Shown here piece after piece: positions 1 to 5,777 of a stretch of 8,676 bases of DNA; position 1 is the first letter of the stretch; each line of letters starts with the position of its first letter. The DNA is from Planctomycetota bacterium (GTDB taxonomy: Bacteria > Planctomycetota > DG-23 > SLPQ01). A program made the translations under genes and the position numbers. The DNA is taken from the NCBI GenBank assembly GCA_021160625.1, contig JAGHCE010000002.1:1-8676 (forward strand), written 5' to 3'. Below the pieces are notes generated by a model, which was not told the DNA's origin, ran no database searches, and saw only the letters and a program-made list of their open reading frames with translations.

Positions 1-12
1 CGATTCACGCGC

Positions 13-50
13 CCAATGCAGGGTGCGCTCCGGCACAACATGCCGGGGCC
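13..50. repeat. degenerate dispersed-repeat fragment with hairpin
   Basis: The stretch CCAATGCAGGGTGCGCT resembles CCAATGTAGGGTGCGCT at 2331-2347, so it is probably a decayed copy of the GTAGGGTGCGC module described below. It runs into a perfect stem of CCGGCA (30-35) and TGCCGG (41-46) with a 5-nt loop. It lies just downstream of the stop codon of the minus-strand hydrolase gene. No T-run follows the stem on either strand, so it is not a standard intrinsic terminator, although it could protect a 3' end. Confidence 0.45.
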
Positions 51-82
51 CTGATGAAACCACGTGAAGTGCGGCCGCCGCG

Positions 83-2215
83 CTACTCGGCAACCTGCAG
101 CCGGACCTTTCGCACGCAGAGCGCGTCGTAGCTTACGTTGTCGAGCGTGCGGCCGGAAAAGATCATATGGAGCATCCGGCCGTCCTTGCTTATCCATTTC
201 GGCGGAAACCGGTAGTAGTGCGTCCCGCCGAGGCCCCAGTAGTCCGTGCGCCAGATGAGGTTCCAGGGGCCCCAGGGCTCGGGCGCTTCGTAGATGCCCC
301 AGCCACCCCTGTTGTCGTGGCCCAGCGCCATTATGTAGAGGCCGAGCCCCGGGTTGTAGACGACGTCCGACCTCCGGCAGTGCCCCTCATACGAAAGCAC
401 AGGCCCGCGCTCGTCTATTTGCTTGCTCCAGACCGGCGCCTCATCCTCGTCCAGCCGAACGAAAAACTCCCAGGCATCTCGCTCTCTGATTTTGTCCTTG
501 TGAACGCGCGCCAGCACCATCCCGTCGTAGGCTTCATAGGCACTGGGGCCGTCGTTGGAGTAGACATATACATACGAGTCGCGCGCGCCTTCATAATTTT
601 TCCCGAAGTTGAGAATCGTCGGGCAGCCGAAGCTCGTCTTGAACTTGAAGCCCCACTCCCACGTCTTACCGAGGTCCGCCGACCATGCAAGCTGCGAATT
701 GTCCACGTTCCGCACCATCATATAGAGCACTCCGTCGACCATCACAAGCCCGGCGGCCTTAGCGCCTTTCCTGCCGTCGCCGGTTATCTCGCCGGTCTGT
801 GAGCGGATGTTCTCGCACGTCGGGTCCTCAGGACCTCCCGTTACCTTCCCGTACCCCAGGCTCAGCTTCTCCTTTATCCGCGGTTCGAAGCCCCACCCGT
901 CGCCGTACGCAACGTACTGGGCGTCATCGTCGGCCCAGGTAATCGGCCAGTTGTCGCTGTCGATGCCCCTGCGGACAATCTGTGAGACCGGCGCGAACTC
1001 AACGCCCGTTATCGCCCTGCTTCGGGGGCAGTCGGGAGCGGCCTCTTCCGGCGGGTCGGTCACCGCCTCCATCAGCGGATTGAAAAGGTACTCCTCAGCC
1101 CCTCCCCAGAAACCCTCCCGCAGCGACTCCTGCCCCAGGTTCCTGCTGCCGTTTCGCACGACGATGAGGTCCAGGCTCGGTACAACCAGAAGCATTTGGT
1201 TCTTCGCTCCCGCACCCGCAAAGGCGTCCCACGGCACTTCCGGCCACGTCCGGTCGTAGTTGGTGTACCAGCACAGGCCGCTGGCAGGCTGCGGATTGCC
1301 CTCTGGTTTCGGCGGCAGCTTCGTACCGTCATACGTGAGGAGCGCTTTGACCGCCTTCTCGCTCAAGAGCTGCTCGCCTTCCCAGTCGCCCCCTCGCAGC
1401 ATAAGGCGCCCGATGCGAGCCACCGCCCTCGGCGTAAACGACCCGCCGCCCCAGTTCGCCACGAGCTTGAGGCCGTCAACTTCATACGTCTCCCCGTAGC
1501 CGACCGACCATTCCTCCGGCGGCACGCCGATGGGGTCCATTATCCGCTCTTTGAGCATTGTCCGGACGTCCGGATGAGGCGTCTCTTTGATCGCCGCCGT
1601 CACCGCGTAGGCCAGAGCTGCCATACCGGTGTTGCTGTAGTGATACTTGGTGCCCGGTTCGAAAATAACCGGCGCCTCGTTTATCGCAATCGAAAACGGG
1701 TCCGGCTCCCTCCGCCAGAAGGCCCCCTTCCAGCCGGGAAGGTCCTTGTGCTCCACCCCCTCCTCGTTAGCGTCCTCCAGGCCCGAAGTATGCGTCGCAA
1801 GATGCCGTATCGTAATCTTCGACTTGAGCGGGTCGTCCTTCCACGCGGGAATGTACTTCGACGCCAAATCATACGCGCTTATCAACTCGTCGTCTATCGC
1901 AAGGCCGAGTGACATCCCGCCGACCAGCGCCTTGGCAAGCGAAGCCGTATAGTGCCTCTCTTCCGGGCCGCGCCCCTCTTCGTACCATTCATACGCAATC
2001 TTGTCATTCCTAATGACAAGAAAGGTCTTCGTGCCTCGCGCGGCCAGCTCGTCCTTTGTCTTTATGAGCTTCGCCCCGTCCATCCCCACCTCTTCAGGCT
2101 TCGCCGTCTCCCACACGAATTCGCCCGCCATAACCGCTCCCCCTCCCGCAAGAAAAAACGCCATCGCCGCCGCAGCCATCGCAACGATCCTCGTAAAACC
2201 ATCCGGAATACCCAT
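83..2215 (-). CDS. exported beta-lactamase-family serine hydrolase with C-terminal DUF4185-like domain
   Basis: Predicted 710-aa secreted hydrolase of the beta-lactamase/penicillin-binding-protein (class C-like) fold. I placed the start at the ATG at 2215 because GGGAGGT sits 5 nt upstream on the minus strand; the longer frame from a GTG at 2257 has no such site and would bury the signal peptide. Residues 1-30 are a signal peptide: Arg near the N-terminus, an Ala-rich core, and an AVMA-G cleavage-like site. The hydrolase domain spans about residues 35-385, with the SLAK nucleophile motif (92-95), an HTSGL-type motif (about 142-146), YSN (193-195), and GAGAKNQ (334-340) in the usual KTG/HxG position. 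Residues about 401-706 look like DUF4185, a beta-propeller-type domain, and include an Asp-box SxDxGxTW (512-519) and a YVYVYSNDG segment. The substrate cannot be read from sequence; esterase, amidase or peptidase activity are all possible. It appears to be a single-gene unit. Confidence 0.85.
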   Translation of the reverse strand: MGIPDGFTRIVAMAAAAMAFFLAGGGAVMAGEFVWETAKPEEVGMDGAKLIKTKDELAARGTKTFLVIRNDKIAYEWYEEGRGPEERHYTASLAKALVGGMSLGLAIDDELISAYDLASKYIPAWKDDPLKSKITIRHLATHTSGLEDANEEGVEHKDLPGWKGAFWRREPDPFSIAINEAPVIFEPGTKYHYSNTGMAALAYAVTAAIKETPHPDVRTMLKERIMDPIGVPPEEWSVGYGETYEVDGLKLVANWGGGSFTPRAVARIGRLMLRGGDWEGEQLLSEKAVKALLTYDGTKLPPKPEGNPQPASGLCWYTNYDRTWPEVPWDAFAGAGAKNQMLLVVPSLDLIVVRNGSRNLGQESLREGFWGGAEEYLFNPLMEAVTDPPEEAAPDCPRSRAITGVEFAPVSQIVRRGIDSDNWPITWADDDAQYVAYGDGWGFEPRIKEKLSLGYGKVTGGPEDPTCENIRSQTGEITGDGRKGAKAAGLVMVDGVLYMMVRNVDNSQLAWSADLGKTWEWGFKFKTSFGCPTILNFGKNYEGARDSYVYVYSNDGPSAYEAYDGMVLARVHKDKIRERDAWEFFVRLDEDEAPVWSKQIDERGPVLSYEGHCRRSDVVYNPGLGLYIMALGHDNRGGWGIYEAPEPWGPWNLIWRTDYWGLGGTHYYRFPPKWISKDGRMLHMIFSGRTLDNVSYDALCVRKVRLQVAE

Positions 2216-2260
2216 CACACACCTCCCGTCAGTGCCTGGCCGTAGCACACATATCACCCG

Positions 2261-2331
2261 CAGGGGCGAGGCATGCCTCGCCCGCGGAAGGCTAGGTGAT
2301 TGCCTCGGACAACGCCCGTGGCCCCCATAGC
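2261..2331. repeat. dispersed repeat module A, copy 1
   Basis: About 71 bp, matching copies at 4517-4589 and 7083-7154. It opens with a perfect palindrome at 2264-2283 whose arms are GGGCGAGGC and GCCTCGCCC, separated by AT. It continues with CGCGGAAGG, then GATTGCCTCGG, and ends in GTGGCCCCCATAGC. It lies upstream of the minus-strand hydrolase gene and is separated from it only by that gene's leader, so transcription of that gene may begin within or beyond the repeats. I associate this sequence type with planctomycete-like genomes; that link is from memory. Confidence 0.75.
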
Positions 2332-2335
2332 CAAT

Positions 2336-2394
2336 GTAGGGTGCGCTTTAGCGCACGCGGAACAAACGACGGCAGACAAGAATGTTCGCCCTAC
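2336..2394. repeat. dispersed repeat module C (GTAGGGTGCGC ... GGCAGACAAGAATGT), copy 1
   Basis: Two linked pieces. The first is GTAGGGTGCGCTTTAGCGCA, a stem of GTGCGC (2341-2346) and GCGCAC (2351-2356) with a TTTA loop, followed by CGGAACAAACG. The second is GGCAGACAAGAATGTTCGCC with CTAC. The same pair, in the same order, occurs at 4766-4825. In the reverse frame the second piece reads as the peptide DILVCR, which makes it a source of false ORFs. Confidence 0.75.
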
Positions 2395-2399
2395 CCACT

Positions 2400-2461
2400 G
2401 GGTGCAGTTTGCCGCACACGGAACAAATACCGTAGGGGCGCATATTCTGACAAGACAATGG
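2400..2461. repeat. decayed chimera of modules C and A
   Basis: GGGTGCAGTTTGCCGCAC followed by ACGGAACAAATA repeats the design of module C with a partly broken stem (GTGC/GCAC retained). It then runs into CCGTAGGGGCGCAT, the first bases of module A, and GACAAGACAATG, a remnant of the GGCAGACAAGAATG piece. It looks like older, overlapping copies of the same families. Confidence 0.5.
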
Positions 2462-2650
2462 CCAATTGGAGCTATTTAGTATGTTAGGGGCCACCCGAAA
2501 TGGCAACGCTTTTTCGCTGCCGGCCGAGCGTCGGACCGCAGCCGCAGGGTCGGCCACCCCCGGATAACTTGCACGCCGTGTCCTGGTAAGTGCCCGGTGC
2601 GCTCTTCACAAAAGGGGCACCGTTTGCTAACCTATAAGGGAAGATACGCG
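2462..2650. other. intergenic leader upstream of the unknown-metF pair
   Basis: No gene is supported here. TATAAG at 2633-2638 could be a -10 element for the downstream gene, but nothing resembling TTGACA lies 16-18 nt upstream. Two mutually exclusive 6-bp stems are possible: GTGCCC (2590-2595) with GGGCAC (2615-2620), and CGGTGC (2595-2600) with GCACCG (2617-2622). Neither matches a riboswitch class that I recognise. Confidence 0.3.
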
Positions 2651-2673
2651 GCGGGTTTCCCCGCAAAGGAGGT
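2651..2673 (+). promoter_or_regulatory. hairpin abutting a near-perfect Shine-Dalgarno
   Basis: A GCGGG/CCCGC stem (2651-2655 and 2660-2664, TTTC loop) ends immediately before AAAGGAGGT (2665-2673). That is an almost complete anti-16S complement placed 5 nt before the GTG at 2679. The site decides the start of the following gene and predicts strong translation. The stem leaves the site free, so it may stabilise the 5' end rather than block initiation. Confidence 0.6.
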
Positions 2674-2678
2674 TCCAG

Positions 2679-3479
2679 GTGAAGGTGAGAGGGCGCAGAG
2701 GAATCATTCAGGGGCCGCTCCTGATGGGGGAGGATTTCGAGGCCGAGGCCCTTGCCTTGCTCGGTGAAGACGCCTTGGAGGAGCCGTCCGCGCCGCCTGC
2801 GGCAGCGGGGCTTGAGGCGCTCCGAGGGCCTGCGGAAGACGCGTGGACTCTGCCGAAAGCGCCGCAGGTGGAAGGTCCCGTAACAACCGTGACTCACTCC
2901 GGGGGCGAAGGGCCCACCGCTTCCGGGACGGTGCTGTACCTGCCGCCGTTCGGGAAGAACTGCCGGACGGTAGGACTGGGCACTGGCGGGGCGCGCGCGG
3001 CCAAATGCGAAAGCGACCTCGGGCGCTTCGACGTTTCCTGCGCAGCCGGGCCGGGCGGCTACTGCTACACAGTGTCGAGCCCCTGCCTTGACTACCATGC
3101 CGACGCCGACGGCTGGGTATCCGTGGAAATTGCGGTTGTACTGTGGGGCACCGCTGAGGCCGAGGCTCCTGAGGGCGCTGCGGTACGCGCCGAGGTGGGC
3201 CTGTTCGCCGCCGGCTGCTGGCCCAAGGAGAAGGGCAAGTACTGGCAGGCGCCGCTGGTTATCCTTGGATCGGGGGGTGAGAGAACTTTCGAAAACGAGG
3301 TGCTCCTGCACCAGGCATACTTCCCGGTGGAAAAGGATGTGGAGTACTCCGTCGGCACGGGGCTTACCACCCTGTGCATGGCGCCGCGCGGTGCGGCAGC
3401 CTGGGTGCGCCTGTGGGGAAGGCTTGTTTACGCTCTCATCAGGCCGGTTGCCGCCGCCGAGGAAAATCCACCGTTCTAA
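2679..3479 (+). CDS. unrecognised soluble protein, 266 aa, upstream of metF
   Basis: I do not recognise this protein. The GTG start is fixed by AAAGGAGGT 5 nt upstream. Residues 1-10 are basic (MKVRGRRGII); about 17-66 are acidic and rich in Ala and Pro, probably disordered. From about 67 to 257 there is a compact region with alternating hydrophobic residues, suggesting a mainly beta fold. Segments that look constrained are LYLPPFGKNC (86-95), VSVEIAVVLWG (148-158), RTFENEVLLHQAYFP (202-216) and APRGAAAWVRLWGR (235-248). There are seven cysteines (95, 110, 121, 129, 136, 180, 233) but no CxxC zinc or Fe-S pattern. No signal peptide or membrane segment is visible. The codon pattern and very strong ribosome site argue that it is a real gene. 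It ends 62 bp before metF on the same strand, so co-transcription is likely, but a role in folate or methionine metabolism is only a guess. Confidence 0.75.
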   Translation: MKVRGRRGIIQGPLLMGEDFEAEALALLGEDALEEPSAPPAAAGLEALRGPAEDAWTLPKAPQVEGPVTTVTHSGGEGPTASGTVLYLPPFGKNCRTVGLGTGGARAAKCESDLGRFDVSCAAGPGGYCYTVSSPCLDYHADADGWVSVEIAVVLWGTAEAEAPEGAAVRAEVGLFAAGCWPKEKGKYWQAPLVILGSGGERTFENEVLLHQAYFPVEKDVEYSVGTGLTTLCMAPRGAAAWVRLWGRLVYALIRPVAAAEENPPF

Positions 3480-3484
3480 ACCGG

Positions 3485-3500
3485 CCCGTCGGGCGACGGG
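3485..3500 (+). other. intercistronic hairpin
   Basis: A perfect 6-bp stem of CCCGTC and GACGGG with a GGGC loop begins 6 nt after the TAA of the upstream gene, inside the 62-bp gap before metF. No T-run follows, so it is unlikely to terminate transcription. It may be a processing or stability element that sets different levels of the two messages. Confidence 0.4.
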
Positions 3501-3541
3501 AGACACCGGATCAGGCACAAGACAAGGAAGGGGAGAAAAGC

Positions 3542-4423
3542 GTGATAAGGAAAATCGCCGACATTCTTGCTGAAAAGAGGCCGACGTTCTCGTTCGAGGT
3601 TTTTCCGCCGAAGACCCCAAAGGGTATGAGGAACCTCTTCAAAACCATCGAGAAACTTGCCGAGCTCGAGCCCGACTACATCTCGGTCACCTACGGCGCA
3701 GGCGGATCGACCAGCAAGTCCACGCTGGACATCATAAGAAAGATACAGGAGCGCTTCGGCCTGACCTGTATGCACCACTTCACGCTTGTCAACCAGACCA
3801 TCGATGAGCTTACCGGCCACATCAGGGAGATGCTGGACGCCGGCGTCAGGAATGTCCTCGCGCTTCGCGGCGACCCGCCGCCTGAAATGGGCGACGAGTT
3901 CCACAAGGTGGACGGGGGGATTGAATACTGCTACGAACTCATCGACCTCGTAAAGAAAATCGGCCCCGACAGCTTCAGCATCGCCGCGGCCGGGTTTCCC
4001 GAAGGTCACGTCGATTGCCCTTCGAAGGATCTCGACAGCCGGTACCTCAAGACCAAGCTCGACCACGGCGCCGCGTTCGTCGTGACGCAGCTTTTCTTCG
4101 AGAACGAGATCTACAGCGAGTACCTCGAACGCACCGAGGCCGTAGGGGCCGTCGCGCCGGTCATACCGGGGCTGCTGCCGATTATAGACTATAACCGGCT
4201 TCTCAAGTTCTGCGACGTCTGCGGCGCGTCCATCCCCCAAAAGGTCCACGACATCTTCAAGCCTATGGCCGACGACAAGGAGCTCACCGTCAAGACCGGC
4301 ACCGAGTTTGCAATCGACCAGGCTAAGGACCTGCTCGAGAGGGGCGCGCCCGGCATCCATTTCTATTGCCTGAACAAGGTGGAGCCCGTCCGCACCATCT
4401 GGAAAGCGCTCAAGGGGATGTAG
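3542..4423 (+). CDS. metF: 5,10-methylenetetrahydrofolate reductase (MetF)
   Basis: FAD-dependent cytoplasmic enzyme that reduces 5,10-methylene-THF to 5-methyl-THF, the methyl donor for methionine synthase. The 293-aa product has the usual length of the bacterial single-domain TIM-barrel form, without the regulatory C-terminal domain of eukaryotic MTHFR. Diagnostic segments are FSFEVFPPK (16-24, with Glu19 matching E. coli Glu28), ISVTYGAGGS (47-56), NVLALRGDPPP (104-114, with Asp111 matching the flavin-contacting Asp120), FVVTQLFF (179-186), VIPGLLPI (207-214) and HFYCLNK (273-279). I chose the GTG at 3542 because GGGGAG lies 6 nt upstream and the protein then begins where family members do; an in-frame ATG at 3374 would overlap the upstream gene by over 100 bases. 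No S-box or other methionine-responsive leader is visible. The enzyme could also serve a methyl-branch C1 pathway, which this window does not test. Confidence 0.95.
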   Translation: MIRKIADILAEKRPTFSFEVFPPKTPKGMRNLFKTIEKLAELEPDYISVTYGAGGSTSKSTLDIIRKIQERFGLTCMHHFTLVNQTIDELTGHIREMLDAGVRNVLALRGDPPPEMGDEFHKVDGGIEYCYELIDLVKKIGPDSFSIAAAGFPEGHVDCPSKDLDSRYLKTKLDHGAAFVVTQLFFENEIYSEYLERTEAVGAVAPVIPGLLPIIDYNRLLKFCDVCGASIPQKVHDIFKPMADDKELTVKTGTEFAIDQAKDLLERGAPGIHFYCLNKVEPVRTIWKALKGM

Positions 4424-4430
4424 TAATCAA

Positions 4431-4464
4431 TTTCACCACAAGTCACCCAGACACAGAGAAACAC
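4431..4464. repeat. CCACAAG..CACAGAG-type dispersed repeat fragment
   Basis: TTTCACCACAAGTCACCCAG followed by ACACAGAGAAACAC resembles the low-complexity strings of CACAGAG units found dispersed between genes in many environmental genomes. It begins 8 bp after the metF stop codon. No terminator hairpin is present here. Confidence 0.45.
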
Positions 4465-4475
4465 GATGTAGTTGT

Positions 4476-4516
4476 GTAGGGTGGGCTTTAGCCCACGTGG
4501 AATAGATATAGGTATC
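4476..4516. repeat. dispersed repeat module C, first half, copy 2
   Basis: GTAGGGTGGGCTTTAGCCCA with CGTGGAATA matches 2336-2367 and 4766-4795. The stem is GTGGGC (4481-4486) and GCCCAC (4491-4496) around TTTA. Compared with the other copies, both partners of one base pair are swapped (C to G on the left, G to C on the right). The GGCAGACAAG half is missing and module A follows at once. Confidence 0.7.
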
Positions 4517-4589
4517 GTAGGGGCGAGGCATTACCTCGCCCGCGGAAGGTTAGAGGATTGCCTCGGGCAACGCCCGTGGCCCCCGTAGC
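4517..4589. repeat. dispersed repeat module A, copy 2
   Basis: GTAGGGGCGAGG, then CATTA, then CCTCGCCCGCGGAAGG, ending GTGGCCCCCGTAGC. The first stem pairs 4521-4528 with 4534-4541. A second stem, CGGGC (4564-4568) with GCCCG (4572-4576), is intact here but mismatched in the copy at 2261. It is the best-preserved A copy in the window. Confidence 0.75.
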
Positions 4590-4636
4590 AAAGAGGAGGC
4601 GAAGCCTCCCACTGGTGGGCAAGCCACCAGTGCCAC
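4590..4636. repeat. dispersed repeat module B: two adjacent hairpins
   Basis: The first stem is GGAGGC-GAA-GCCTCC (4595-4609). The second is CTGGTGG-GCAAG-CCACCAG (4612-4630), followed by TGCCACA. Both pieces recur near 7049-7178 but in a different order around module A, which suggests that they are separate modules. Confidence 0.7.
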
Positions 4637-4658
4637 ATTGTTATAGATAGAATTTTCC

Positions 4659-4714
4659 CGCAGATTGCGCAGATTGCGCAGAAAAGGAAGCACGGCGGGG
4701 CAAGACCCACCGTG
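4659..4714. repeat. CGCAGATTG direct repeats plus variant module B hairpin
   Basis: Positions 4659-4682 hold CGCAGATTG twice and then CGCAGA, a direct repeat with a 9-bp period of a type dispersed in planctomycete-like and other environmental genomes. Positions 4691-4714 form a stem of CACGGCGGG and CCCACCGTG with one mismatch around GCAAGA, similar in plan to the CTGGTGG..CCACCAG hairpin. Confidence 0.5.
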
Positions 4715-4729
4715 GCACACGTACCGTCC

Positions 4730-4760
4730 GTAGGGGCGAGGCATTGTCCGCGGAAGGCCA
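4730..4760. repeat. truncated module A
   Basis: GTAGGGGCGAGGCATTG is followed directly by TCCGCGGAAGG. The right arm of the opening stem and everything after GCGGAAGGCCAGG are missing compared with 4517-4589. This is an internal deletion, and the copy can no longer form the first hairpin. Confidence 0.6.
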
Positions 4761-4765
4761 GGCAC

Positions 4766-4801
4766 GTAGGGTGCGCTTTAGCGCACGTGGAATAAACGTT
4801 C
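4766..4801. repeat. dispersed repeat module C, first half, copy 3
   Basis: GTAGGGTGCGCTTTAGCGCA with CGTGGAATAAACG. The stem is GTGCGC (4771-4776) and GCGCAC (4781-4786) with a TTTA loop. It leads directly into the tandem array, whose first unit begins with the GGCAGACAAG half of module C. Confidence 0.75.
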
Positions 4802-4981
4802 GGCAGACAAGAATGTCCGCCCTACTTGTTGGCTGACGCATATGCCGGCAGACAAGAATGTCCGTCCTACTTGTTGGCTGACGCATATGCCGGCAGACAA
4901 GAATATCCCCCCTACTTGTTGGCTGACGCATATGCCGGCAGACAAGAATATCCGCCCTACCCCATTGGCCGTCGCATACGG
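4802..4981. repeat. 45-bp tandem repeat array, about four units
   Basis: Units begin at 4802, 4847, 4892 and 4937, each starting GGCAGACAAGAAT and ending near GACGCATATGCC. The first three are almost identical; the fourth diverges in its last 20 bases (CCCATTGGCCGTCGCATACG). There are no unique spacers, so this is not CRISPR. Each internal junction can form an imperfect hairpin, with CTTGTTGGCTGAC before GCATAT and GCCGGCAGACAAG after it. Because 45 is a multiple of three, the minus strand reads as a 15-residue periodic peptide (DILVCRHMRQPTSRA). I treat that as a by-product and not as a protein, since it has no ribosome site and the DILVCR string recurs at unrelated repeat copies. Confidence 0.85.
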
Positions 4982-5009
4982 AATCTGTGAGGTGGTGCGG
5001 CAAAGAAAA

Positions 5010-5103
5010 TGGCGGAGAGTGCGGGATTCGAACCCGCGGAGGGAGTTAGTACCCCCTCAATGGATTAGCAATCCATCGCTTTCGACCACTCAGCCAACTC
5101 TCC
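5010..5103 (-). tRNA. tRNA-Ser (anticodon GCT)
   Basis: The minus strand reads GGAGAGT at its 5' end (5103-5097), pairing perfectly with ACTCTCC (5020-5014). Discriminator G at 5013 and an encoded CCA (5012-5010) follow. The anticodon stem ATGGA/TCCAT encloses the loop TTGCTAA, with anticodon GCT at 5069-5067, reading AGC and AGU codons. The T arm has GCGGGTTCGAATCCCGC. The long variable arm (GAGGGGG..CTCCCTC region) is typical of serine tRNAs, as is the total of about 91 nt before CCA. The 3' end lies about 29 bp from the tandem repeat array. Confidence 0.97.
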
Positions 5104-5253
5104 GCCCGAAGACCCTCCACAGGCGGCGCGGGGCGGCCCGAAATGAAGAGGCCGCCGTTCCAGAAAATACTAAGCCCCGCAGCCGCCCCTGTCAAGTGCC
5201 TCCCCGGCGCCAGGGAATCGGTGTTGGGCCGGATTTACCGTGAGGCGGCTTAT
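5104..5253. other. intergenic between divergent tRNA-Ser and the PH-like protein gene
   Basis: An open frame starting with ATG at 5143 runs through this stretch into the next gene. The extra 37 residues are Pro- and Arg-rich, lack a ribosome site and do not resemble the family, so I treat them as non-coding. I see no clear promoter for either neighbour. Confidence 0.4.
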
Positions 5254-5742
5254 ATGAGTGAGGCGCAAGTGCGACTCGGAAGACTGAGCACGAAGTGGAC
5301 TCCGGTTCTCAGGATCGAAGGTGTCCCACTGTTTGCGCTCGCTATGGTTGCTGGAATAATCGCAGGTTACGGCAGCTGCAAAGACCCCGTCTGGCTGAGG
5401 ATTGTTCTTGGCTGTGTTACAGGCATCCCCATACTTCTGGTTGGATGGCTTCTTGTCAGTCTGAAGACAGTCCAAGCTGATGAAAGCGGACTATTCGTGC
5501 AGGGTGTCTTTAGGTCCTGCAAGTTGCCGTACTCCGAGATCGAAGAGGTGCGGTCGAGGTGGTTCCTTTCCTGGCCGATGTTCATTGCGGCGCCCCCATT
5601 CGTCAAGATAATACTGAATCGTCCATCCTGCTGTGGCGACAAGTTTCGTTTCCTGCCCCGCGTTACGCTCTCCGGATGGCAAGAGCGCGTGCATCCGGAT
5701 GTGATATTCCTGCGGGAGATGTTGGCAAAGCACACAAGTTGA
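5254..5742 (+). CDS. small membrane protein with bacterial PH-like domain
   Basis: Predicted 162-aa protein with two closely spaced membrane segments (about residues 24-41 and 47-69) and a short loop between them. About 90 residues follow that look like a bacterial Pleckstrin-homology-like domain of the bPH_2/DUF304 type. The typical entry into that domain is present: VQADESGLFVQGVFRSCKLP (73-92), then YSEIEEVRS, with later beta strands near VKIIL (117-121) and FRFLPRV (131-137). The start at 5254 is chosen because TGAGG lies 8 nt upstream and the protein then begins MSEAQVRLGR just before the first membrane segment. Family members sit in the inner membrane with the PH-like part in the cytoplasm; most have no known function. 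The gene converges on the next one with a gap of only 35 bp and no visible terminator. Confidence 0.7.
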   Translation: MSEAQVRLGRLSTKWTPVLRIEGVPLFALAMVAGIIAGYGSCKDPVWLRIVLGCVTGIPILLVGWLLVSLKTVQADESGLFVQGVFRSCKLPYSEIEEVRSRWFLSWPMFIAAPPFVKIILNRPSCCGDKFRFLPRVTLSGWQERVHPDVIFLREMLAKHTS

Positions 5743-5777
5743 GATGTTCCCGGTGAGAGTGCGCACGGCGCGGGTGG

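Noticed and set aside
2216..2257. GTG at 2257 as the start of the serine hydrolase
   Set aside because: It has no ribosome site, whereas GGGAGGT lies 5 nt before the ATG at 2215 and the signal peptide begins there.
3374..3541. ATG at 3374 as the start of metF
   Set aside because: The 56 extra residues are non-homologous and would overlap the upstream gene; the GTG at 3542 has GGGGAG 6 nt upstream and fits the family's N-terminus.
3480..3541. SAM-responsive riboswitch before metF
   Set aside because: The gap is only 62 bp, with one simple 6-bp hairpin, and the longer leader at 2462-2678 shows no S-box, SAM-II or SAH pattern that I can recognise.
2484..3620. Long 378-aa minus-strand open frame
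   Set aside because: It lies antisense to the well-supported gene at 2679-3479, has Arg/Pro-rich composition typical of a GC-rich shadow frame and matches nothing recognisable.
3476..4360. 294-aa minus-strand open frame
   Set aside because: It is an antisense shadow of metF, whose identity is clear.
4802..4981. Possible CRISPR array
   Set aside because: The whole 45-bp period is conserved between units, so there are no unique spacers, and no cas genes are present.
4641..5003. Minus-strand 120-aa open frame with a 15-residue periodic peptide (DILVCRHMRQPTSRA)
   Set aside because: It is created by the 45-bp tandem array plus other repeat modules. It has no ribosome site, and the same DILVCR string arises at unrelated repeat copies such as 2372-2394.
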